Below, one piece after another: positions 1-4,478 of a DNA stretch of 6,048 bases. A program made the translations under genes and the position numbers. How positions within the stretch are numbered: the stretch's first letter is position 1; the number at the start of each line of letters is the position of its first letter. Source of the stretch: an uncultured Clostridia bacterium (lineage in GTDB: Bacteria > Bacillota > Clostridia > Oscillospirales > CAG-272). The stretch is from contig CALGCW010000056.1 in the NCBI GenBank assembly GCA_937884385.1, positions 1 through 6,048 on the forward strand, written 5' to 3'. Below the pieces are notes generated by a model. The model searched no databases. It was not told where the DNA came from and saw only the letters and a list, made by a program, of their open reading frames with translations.

Positions 1-18
1 TACCCCATGACACCTTGA
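1..18 (+). CDS. C-terminal end of an upstream precursor paralog (partial)
   Basis: Reading from base 1 gives YPMTP and a TGA stop at 16-18. The same five codons and stop close the 135-aa precursor gene at 461-478, and the bases that follow are the same too. The simplest reading is that a paralog of that gene, at least at its C-terminus, lies just to the left and only its last codons are visible. Nothing can be said about its leader or core. If the left edge is an assembly break at a repeat, these 18 bases could instead be a second view of the 461-478 copy. Confidence 0.6.
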   Translation, partial: YPMTP

Positions 19-46
19 TGAACGTGTTTCATCCGGTTATCGTGTT
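15..46 (+). promoter_or_regulatory. Possible promoter in the repeated spacer (copy A)
   Basis: Two overlapping promoter-like readings are visible. A housekeeping reading is TTGATG (15-20), a 17-base gap and TATCGT (38-43), four of six matches in each box. An ECF-like reading is TGAAC (19-23), a 17-base gap and CGTGTT (41-46), which resembles the AAC / CGT pattern of many ECF sigma promoters. The ECF reading is attractive because an ECF sigma gene lies downstream. Both are pattern matches in a short spacer and may be chance. Confidence 0.3.
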
Positions 47-70
47 ACAACTTCTAAAAGGAGAAAAACC

Positions 71-256
71 ATGAAAAACTTAACTTCCGAAATGATCGAA
101 AAGGCGAAAGCTGCAAAGAACGCAGAAGAACTGCTTGAACTCGCAAAGGCAAAAGGCGTAGAAATGACCGCAGACGAGGCGGCTACCTACTTCGCACAGC
201 TTAACCCCAAGAGTGGCGAGCTTGATGACGACGATCTCGACGCAGTTGCCGGTGGT
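71..256 (+). repeat. Dispersed leader-coding repeat (first of four similar copies)
   Basis: The 186 bases coding the 62-residue leader recur at 531-716, 994-1179 and 2806-2991 with high DNA similarity. For example, 182-223 and 642-683 are identical over 42 bases. By hand alignment the second, third and fourth leaders match this one at 56, 52 and 54 of 62 residues. Similarity falls sharply after the GG codons, so the repeat marks conserved leaders in front of divergent cores. These copies are also natural sites for recombination between genes. Confidence 0.85.
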
Positions 257-478
257 GCTTGCGCAAGAACCGAACAAGCCAATAATGCGCAAGACGCTGT
301 GAGTAACATGCCTTGCCCGCGCTGTGGAGCCGTAGGAGAATGGGCCTTGCTCCACAAATTTAAAGATAACACGGATTTTTATTGTGCAAACTGCAAGGTT
401 ATCGTATGGACATATGCCGAGGAGAATAACAGCATCCTGCATACGAACAATGAATTCTATTACCCCATGACACCTTGA
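71..478 (+). CDS. Nif11-like leader peptide precursor with zinc-ribbon-like core (135 aa)
   Basis: Likely a ribosomally made, post-translationally modified peptide precursor. Residues 1-62 form a helical, charged Nif11-like leader ending in LDAVAGG, a typical double-glycine processing site. The remaining 73 residues are the putative core: C64 two residues after the GG, followed at +4 by E68 (CX3E), then C82-X2-C85 and C105-X2-C108, spaced as in a small zinc ribbon, and an aromatic/Asn-rich tail ending YYPMTP. ATG 71 is set by AGGAG at 59-63 and by alignment with the paralogs. The leader matches that of the next gene at 56 of 62 positions, while the cores are largely unalike outside the CxxC pairs. 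The leader family is well supported. Whether the CxxC region binds metal or is modified is not known. Confidence 0.85.
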   Translation: MKNLTSEMIEKAKAAKNAEELLELAKAKGVEMTADEAATYFAQLNPKSGELDDDDLDAVAGGACARTEQANNAQDAVSNMPCPRCGAVGEWALLHKFKDNTDFYCANCKVIVWTYAEENNSILHTNNEFYYPMTP

Positions 479-530
479 TGAACGTGTTTCATCCGGTTAT
501 CGTGTTACAACTTCTGAAAGGAGAAAAATT
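461..530 (+). repeat. Tandem repeat copy B (gene tail, spacer and ribosome site)
   Basis: Second copy of the unit at 1-70. The differences are A to G at 516 and CC to TT at 529-530, both next to the AGGAG site or the start codon. It joins the end of the 135-aa precursor to the start of the 134-aa one. Confidence 0.9.
475..506 (+). promoter_or_regulatory. Possible promoter in the repeated spacer (copy B)
   Basis: Identical to the candidate at 15-46: TTGATG (475-480) with TATCGT (498-503), or ECF-like TGAAC (479-483) with CGTGTT (501-506). The hexamer CGTGTT also occurs at 483-488, giving a direct repeat 18 bases apart. The first box overlaps the stop codon of the preceding gene. If real, each duplicated gene would carry its own promoter. 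Confidence 0.3.
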
Positions 531-935
531 ATGAAAAACTTAACCCCCGAAATGATAGAAAAAGCAAAAGCAGCAAAAACAGCCGAGGAACTGCTTGAAC
601 TCGCAAAGGCAAATGGTATGGAAATTACCGCAGACGAGGCAGCTACCTACTTCGCACAGCTTAACCCCAAGAGTGGCGAGCTTAACGATGACGATCTTGA
701 TGCCGTTGCAGGTGGCGCAAGTGGATGTATCGCAGATGATGATTTTATCAAGGACGGTACGATGGTTCGCGTCATCAACGGAGATAAGTGCCCGAAATGT
801 GGAGGAACAGTAGGTGCATATCTCCGTGGTGGATATGACCACCAACCCATGGTCGCCTGTGTGGGTTGTAATAGGGTAATTACAAAAAAGTGGGAAGGCG
901 ACATGGAACTTGGCGTTGAAGTTGAGCTTGTCTAA
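531..935 (+). CDS. Nif11-like leader peptide precursor with zinc-ribbon-like core (134 aa)
   Basis: Paralog of the preceding precursor. The leader is residues 1-62, ending LDAVAGG. The 72-residue core starts ASGC, putting C66 four residues after the GG and just before an acidic run (D69-D71), so C66 and D70 make a CX3D pair. Two Cys pairs follow, C87-X2-C90 (CPKCGG) and C110-X2-C113, with a Gly/Tyr-rich loop between them, then a charged tail. The stretch MVRVINGDKCPKCG resembles MVRLNTGETCPHCG in the next gene, so these cores share distant ancestry. ATG 531 follows AGGAG at 519-523. The last visible difference from its upstream sister is that it does not end in YPMTP and its downstream spacer is unrelated, so the 460-base repeat ends here. 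Confidence 0.85.
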   Translation: MKNLTPEMIEKAKAAKTAEELLELAKANGMEITADEAATYFAQLNPKSGELNDDDLDAVAGGASGCIADDDFIKDGTMVRVINGDKCPKCGGTVGAYLRGGYDHQPMVACVGCNRVITKKWEGDMELGVEVELV

Positions 936-980
936 CTAAAAGAAAGACCAAAAGAGAAACTTGCATTTCACTTTGATTAA

Positions 981-986
981 AAGGAG
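981..986 (+). promoter_or_regulatory. Ribosome binding site fixing the start of the 154-aa precursor
   Basis: AAGGAG lies seven bases before ATG 994. It rules against an in-frame TTG at 961, which would add 11 residues that no paralog has and that would be encoded across the ribosome site itself. Confidence 0.85.
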
Positions 987-993
987 AAAAATT

Positions 994-1458
994 ATGAAAA
1001 ACTTAACCCCCGAAATGATCGAAAAGGCGAAAGCCGCGAAATCCGCAGAGGAGCTTCTTGCTCTTGCAAAAGAAAACAATGTTGAAATGACCGCTGACGA
1101 GGCAAAGACCTACTTCGCACAGCTCAACCCCAAGTCCGGAGAGCTTAACGACGACGACCTTGATTTGGTTTCAGGTGGAGTCGAGGTGCACTCTCCTTGT
1201 CTTGATAAGTTAGAACAGAATATGTACCTGAACATTGGTACGGATAAAGGCGATGCCAAATTCGGTGCTATGGTTCGTCTGAATACCGGAGAAACATGTC
1301 CTCATTGCGGTACTTCGGTTGGCATAATTGGTATGGGCTTTCAGGGTGGAGGCGCCTACGCTGGTGGAACCGGTGTTCGTGCCGCAGTATTCTGCCCTGA
1401 GCATCCCGATATTATGATTGCTCGTGGAATCAGACCCAAAGATTTTGAATACGTCTAA
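994..1458 (+). CDS. Nif11-like leader peptide precursor with Gly-rich CxxC/CxxH core (154 aa)
   Basis: Third full-length paralog. The leader is residues 1-62, ending LDLVSGG, and matches the 135-aa precursor's leader at 52 of 62 positions. The 92-residue core is the longest in the window. It has C69 seven residues after the GG (SPCLDKLE), then C102-X2-C105 (CPHCG), a glycine-rich loop (about 110-127), and C134-P-E-H137 where the other cores have a second CxxC. The Cys-to-His change in the last position is what a zinc ligand tolerates, and it argues that this half of the core binds metal. The core is followed by a hydrophobic/basic tail ending DFEYV. It lies 58 bases after the preceding gene with no terminator between. 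The leader call is firm and the core function is unknown. Confidence 0.82.
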   Translation: MKNLTPEMIEKAKAAKSAEELLALAKENNVEMTADEAKTYFAQLNPKSGELNDDDLDLVSGGVEVHSPCLDKLEQNMYLNIGTDKGDAKFGAMVRLNTGETCPHCGTSVGIIGMGFQGGGAYAGGTGVRAAVFCPEHPDIMIARGIRPKDFEYV

Positions 1459-1511
1459 TATGATCGAGCTTCCCAAAACAAAAGAGTAAACTGTCACGAA
1501 AGGTGAAAAAT

Positions 1512-1706
1512 ATGGAAAACACCATTCGCAAGGCGTTTGCTTCACAACGAAACGCGCCAAACAAAAGACTCGCGGATATTATCGCGCGAGTAGAAAAGAA
1601 ATACGGCATAGATTCAGCCGAGCTCGATGACGAAGCGCTCGGCTGGGTCAGTGCTGCCGGAGAGCAAAATTATCCTCTCTCCAAAAAGGAGGACGAGGAT
1701 GAATAA
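1512..1706 (+). CDS. Small leader-like protein overlapping the sigma factor gene (64 aa)
   Basis: Not assignable to a known family by eye. It has a basic, helical N-terminal half (about 1-33), then ELDDEALGWVSAAG at 37-50, which mirrors the ELDDDDLDAVAGG leader ends of its neighbours except for AAG in place of GG, then a 14-residue Lys/Asp/Glu tail with no Cys. GAAAGGTG at 1498-1505 sits six bases before ATG 1512. A GTG at 1503 is in frame but lies inside that ribosome site, so ATG is preferred. Its end overlaps the sigma gene by 8 bases, which suggests translational coupling. It could be a degenerate precursor, a leader-type decoy, or a small regulator of the sigma factor; the last is speculation from position. 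Confidence 0.65.
   Translation: MENTIRKAFASQRNAPNKRLADIIARVEKKYGIDSAELDDEALGWVSAAGEQNYPLSKKEDEDE
1686..1692 (+). promoter_or_regulatory. Ribosome binding site fixing the sigma factor start
   Basis: AAGGAGG stands six bases before ATG 1699. It lies inside the end of the 64-aa gene, in keeping with coupled translation, and decides against an upstream in-frame ATG at 1627 that would add 24 residues unlike any sigma N-terminus. Confidence 0.85.
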
Positions 1707-2196
1707 GACCGACGTAATGGAAAAAATCTATCTTGAATACAGAGAAAAGGTCTTCCGTTACGTCAGAGGAAAGGTGGCAAGCACGGCAGATGCCGAGGAC
1801 GTTACCTCGGAGATCTTTCTCAAGGTGCTTTCCTCTCTCAATTCCTACGACGAGGAAAAATCCACCCTTTCCACTTGGATCTATACCATCACCCACAATA
1901 CAGTATGCAATTATTACCGTGAGCGGAGTAAAAGAGCGCTCTCCATCGATGAGAACGCTCTCTGCTCTGACACAGACGATGGCGTGGTGGCTGAAATTGA
2001 AAACGAGATCTTGAAGGAGAACCTTGCCATAGCTTTGGAAACCCTCACCGAGCGTGAGCAGGATATCATCGTGCTGTATTATTATCACGAAATTCCCCTT
2101 CGGGACATTGCTATAAAAATGGGTATTACATATACCAATGCGAAATTTATCAAACACAACGCAATCGCAAAGTTAAGGCTTGCGATGGAAAATTAA
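1699..2196 (+). CDS. ECF-type RNA polymerase sigma factor (165 aa)
   Basis: A sigma-70 family protein that would direct RNA polymerase to a dedicated set of promoters. Region 2 spans about residues 9-78, with DAEDVTSEIFLKV at 31-43 and the segment STLSTWIYTITHNT at 55-68, typical of core-polymerase and -10 contacts. Region 4 spans about 113-163, starting LTEREQDIIVLYYY and including the helix-turn-helix around LRDIAIKMGITYTNAKF. A short acidic linker (about 81-107) replaces region 3, and there is no region 1, so the protein has ECF size and layout. No membrane anti-sigma factor is visible next to it; its immediate partners are a 64-aa leader-like gene (8-base overlap) and a precursor 11 bases downstream. 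Its placement inside the array suggests that it controls the cluster, possibly via the candidate spacers near 15-46 and 475-506. Confidence 0.92.
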   Translation: MNKTDVMEKIYLEYREKVFRYVRGKVASTADAEDVTSEIFLKVLSSLNSYDEEKSTLSTWIYTITHNTVCNYYRERSKRALSIDENALCSDTDDGVVAEIENEILKENLAIALETLTEREQDIIVLYYYHEIPLRDIAIKMGITYTNAKFIKHNAIAKLRLAMEN

Positions 2197-2207
2197 GGAG
2201 ATACATT

Positions 2208-2507
2208 ATGAAAAGCATGAACGAAGAAATCAAAAAAGTAAACGGTGCAGAAGAGCTTGACGACGATATGCTCGACGGCGTTTCGGGCGGACTTGTGCAG
2301 CTTGTTAATCCGAGTTCAGAAAATAGGCAGCGTTTCTATGACGGAACAGTATGTCAGCATTGTGGTCACCCCTCAGGAAGGCCGGATCTTCAGCGCAGAC
2401 AAGCCAGATATTATGCTTATATAATTTGCTGTAAATGCGGGCAACATATGGTGGACCGAAAAGTATCAAGTTCTGAGATGCGTTGTCAAGGCGGCTCCAG
2501 AATGTAA
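2208..2507 (+). CDS. Short-leader peptide precursor with double-CxxC core (99 aa)
   Basis: Residues 1-28 are a shortened leader that lacks the Nif11 helical part and keeps only the acidic end, EELDDDMLDGVSGG (15-28). The 71-residue core is basic, with C49-X2-C52 (CQHCGH) and C74-X2-C77, plus C75 and C93, and is rich in Arg, Tyr and Gln. There is no Cys soon after the GG, unlike the other members. The stretch RFYDGTVCQHCG resembles the first Cys pair of the 134- and 154-aa precursors. ATG 2208 follows AAGGAG at 2195-2200, eleven bases after the sigma stop. It may be a precursor recognised through the minimal leader end only, or a small zinc-ribbon protein that took on a secretion signal. Confidence 0.72.
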   Translation: MKSMNEEIKKVNGAEELDDDMLDGVSGGLVQLVNPSSENRQRFYDGTVCQHCGHPSGRPDLQRRQARYYAYIICCKCGQHMVDRKVSSSEMRCQGGSRM

Positions 2508-2522
2508 TTTGGAGGAACAAAC

Positions 2523-2777
2523 ATGAAACTCTCACACGAAATTGTTGAAAAAATAAAATCTGCTAATAGCGCGGACGAGGTTTTGGCGATTGCCAAGGAA
2601 TGTAACGTGGAGATAACCCCGGAGGAAGCAAACAAATATTTTCATCAGCTCCATTCGGGCGAGCTTGACGATGACCTTCTCGTTAACGTGTCGGGTGGCT
2701 GTGATCATTCTTCCGATGACGGCGATGATGACGATTACGAAGATAAAAATCAGTGGCTCATTTTTTCTAAAATATAA
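2523..2777 (+). CDS. Nif11-like leader peptide precursor with short Asp-rich core (84 aa)
   Basis: The leader is residues 1-59, ending LLVNVSGG, and is clearly related to but more diverged than the others: EIVEKIKSANSADEVL replaces EMIEKAKAAKNAEELL and the NPK before SGELDD is missing. The 25-residue core begins directly with C60 and then carries nine acidic residues between 61 and 74, followed by an aromatic/hydrophobic end WLIFSKI. There is no CxxC module. GGAGG at 2511-2515 is seven bases before ATG 2523. The length and simplicity of the core resemble classical RiPP cores more than the zinc-ribbon members do. Its closeness to the radical SAM gene makes it a good substrate candidate. Confidence 0.82.
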   Translation: MKLSHEIVEKIKSANSADEVLAIAKECNVEITPEEANKYFHQLHSGELDDDLLVNVSGGCDHSSDDGDDDDYEDKNQWLIFSKI

Positions 2778-2805
2778 ATAGTAATGCAAAGTTAGGAGAA
2801 AAACT

Positions 2806-3057
2806 ATGAAAAACTTTAACGCAGAAATGATTGAAAAGGCAAAGACCGTAAAAAGCGCAGAAGAACTGCTTGAACTCGCAAAGGCAAGCAACGTAGAAAT
2901 GACCGCAGACGAGGCGGCTACATACTTCGCACAGTTAAACCCTAAGAGTGGCGAGCTTGACGATGATGACCTTGATGCTGTTGCAGGCGGTGCAAGCGGA
3001 TGTTCCGAAGAAGATGATGAGCCGGAAAGCATGGAAAAAACGAAGTTAGTACAATAA
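2806..3057 (+). CDS. Nif11-like leader peptide precursor with short acidic core (83 aa)
   Basis: The leader, residues 1-62 ending LDAVAGG, matches that of the 135-aa precursor at 54 of 62 positions. The 21-residue core starts ASGC, exactly as in the 134-aa precursor, with C66 followed by an acidic run, so C66 and D70 form CX3D. It then ends in a Lys-rich tail without further Cys. It thus looks like the 134-aa precursor stripped of its zinc-ribbon-like half; the gene ends cleanly and no frameshifted remainder is visible before the next gene. AGGAG at 2794-2798 precedes ATG 2806. It lies 22 bases upstream of the radical SAM gene, the usual place for that enzyme's substrate. Confidence 0.87.
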   Translation: MKNFNAEMIEKAKTVKSAEELLELAKASNVEMTADEAATYFAQLNPKSGELDDDDLDAVAGGASGCSEEDDEPESMEKTKLVQ

Positions 3058-3079
3058 ATTTTCCATTTACCGAGGAAAT

Positions 3080-4468
3080 ATGACTTACATACTGAATAAA
3101 AACATTGCTCTGCGGTCATGGTGGCGCGTGCCTTACGCCTATTACGTAAAAGGTGTGCGTGATGCGCAGAGGTTGACAAAAGAAGAATTTGAATTGCTCT
3201 CGCTCTGTGACGGGCAGACCGAGATAGCCGACAGTTCTCTTGTGGAGCGCCTCGTTCAAAGAAGAATGATCTCCGCTTGCGAGGTGGGCGCGGCTTGCCT
3301 TGATCCGTGGCAGAAGATGGACTGTGACAACCGCTATTTTCCTGCGATGAACCTTATGATTACAGGCAAGTGCAACTATAACTGTCTGCATTGCTTCAAC
3401 GCATCGGATAATTCGCCCCTGATGGCTGAATTTACGCTTGAAGAAGCCGAAAAGCTGCTTGATGAAGCACAAAGGTGCGGCATCAACGCCTTTACTATTA
3501 CGGGCGGTGAGCCCATGTGCCACAAGGACTTTTTGCCCATCATTGAGGGCATTTATAAGCGCGGAATGTTCGTTGAGGAACTGAACACCAACGGATTTTA
3601 CATAAATCAAGCTGTGCTTGACCGCATGAAGGAGATCGGATGCAATCCGCTGATCAAGATTTCCTTTGACGGTATCGGGCATCACGATTGGCTCAGAAAC
3701 CGCAAGGGCGCGGAAGAAGATGCGCTCCGTGCGATCAAACTCTGCGTGGATAACGGCTTCCGTGTCAAAGCGCAGACCAACGTACACAGAAAAAATATCG
3801 AATCTATGCTCCCCACGGCGCGGCTCCTTGACGAAATGGGGGTGTATGAAATGCGCATCATTCGTACCACCGAGGTTCCTCGTTGGAACGAGAACGCAAA
3901 AGGCGCAACCCTCGATCTTGACGAATATTTTGCGGGGATGCTCGACTTCGTGAGAGAGTATATTTCCGAGGATCATAAAATGGTGATTGATATTTGGCAG
4001 CTTATGACTCTTTTCCCAAGGAGCAAGAGCTATAATCTCCGCACCGTTGCGTGCTGTGATGGTGAGTACAAGCCCACACGCCCTGTATGCCCCGGAAATC
4101 GCAGTATGGTGGCTGTATCGGCAAACGGAAACGTTTTCCCGTGTATGCAGATGTCGGGCTATTACGAGGCAAGGAATGATATTCTCGGCAATGTCAAGGA
4201 GTATGGACTTCAACCGCTACTTCAGATGGGCAAGTATCTCGCGGAGGTCTGTGCCACGGTTGGTGAGCTTGCCGAGGTCAATGAAGAATGCAGAAATTGC
4301 CCCTATTTCAAGTATTGCGCCGCCGGATGCCGTGCGGTTGCTCTGACTCTGACGGGCGACAAAATGGGCGTGGATCTTTCCAAATGCCTGTTCTTCAAAA
4401 AAGGTTATTACGAAAAGGTTGTACGCACGATGGGCGACTTTAGAAACAATACGCCGATCAATGTGTAA
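3080..4468 (+). CDS. Radical SAM/SPASM peptide maturase (462 aa)
   Basis: Probable modifying enzyme for the neighbouring precursors. Residues 1-70 resemble a PqqD-like winged helix (RiPP recognition element), with the pattern LTKEEFELLSLCDG near 32-45 followed by a helix ending RRMI; such regions bind leader peptides. The radical SAM core has C98-X3-C102-X2-C105 for the SAM-binding [4Fe-4S] cluster, GGE at 142-144 and the SFDGIGHHDWLR segment at 195-206. The C-terminal SPASM domain is complete by motif: C337, G350, C355, then C404-X2-C407-X5-C413-X3-C417 and C436, expected to hold two auxiliary iron-sulfur clusters. SPASM maturases commonly make thioether or carbon-carbon crosslinks. The exact reaction cannot be read from the sequence. 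GAGGA at 3072-3076 lies unusually close (3 bases) to ATG 3080, but no better start is available. The family is certain and the substrates are inferred from context. Confidence 0.95.
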   Translation: MTYILNKNIALRSWWRVPYAYYVKGVRDAQRLTKEEFELLSLCDGQTEIADSSLVERLVQRRMISACEVGAACLDPWQKMDCDNRYFPAMNLMITGKCNYNCLHCFNASDNSPLMAEFTLEEAEKLLDEAQRCGINAFTITGGEPMCHKDFLPIIEGIYKRGMFVEELNTNGFYINQAVLDRMKEIGCNPLIKISFDGIGHHDWLRNRKGAEEDALRAIKLCVDNGFRVKAQTNVHRKNIESMLPTARLLDEMGVYEMRIIRTTEVPRWNENAKGATLDLDEYFAGMLDFVREYISEDHKMVIDIWQLMTLFPRSKSYNLRTVACCDGEYKPTRPVCPGNRSMVAVSANGNVFPCMQMSGYYEARNDILGNVKEYGLQPLLQMGKYLAEVCATVGELAEVNEECRNCPYFKYCAAGCRAVALTLTGDKMGVDLSKCLFFKKGYYEKVVRTMGDFRNNTPINV

Positions 4469-4478
4469 AAGGACTATT

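Larger units (their letters stand above)
1..70 (+). repeat. Tandem repeat copy A (gene tail, spacer and ribosome site)
   Basis: This stretch matches 461-530 at 67 of 70 positions, offset by exactly 460 bases, and the first 55 bases are identical. It covers the YPMTP tail codons, the whole intergenic spacer and the AGGAG site (59-63) up to the ATG of the next gene. Similarity continues into the leader codons of both following genes, so the unit is larger than 70 bases and reflects tandem gene duplication. Confidence 0.9.

Noticed and set aside
1..716. CRISPR-like regular repeat
   Set aside because: The repeats lie 460 bases apart, include coding sequence and ribosome sites, and reflect gene duplication.
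961..993. TTG start giving an 11-residue extension of the 154-aa precursor
   Set aside because: The extension covers the AAGGAG site and is absent in all paralogs.
1627..1698. 24-residue N-terminal extension of the sigma factor
   Set aside because: It overlaps the 64-aa gene almost fully and lacks sigma-like sequence; AAGGAGG at 1686-1692 points to ATG 1699.
2755..2785. T-rich stretch after the 84-aa precursor as a terminator
   Set aside because: Only a weak A/T inverted pairing is visible, with no GC stem, and the T run lies before the stop codon inside the gene.
71..3057. Spliceotide (tyramine-excision) or lanthipeptide identity for the array
   Set aside because: Nif11-like leaders are used in both, but the cores show no XYG motif, and no PlpY-like partner or LanM-type enzyme is present in the window.
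2532..3179. Long open frame on the minus strand (215 codons)
   Set aside because: It lies antisense to two well-supported precursors and the maturase start, has no ribosome site, and its Ser-rich run is only the complement of the Asp codons in the leaders; the same Ser-rich shadow appears opposite the other leader copies.
3116..4213. Minus-strand open frame of 365 codons opposite the radical SAM gene
   Set aside because: It is a shadow of a strongly motif-supported gene, with no recognisable domain and no ribosome site.
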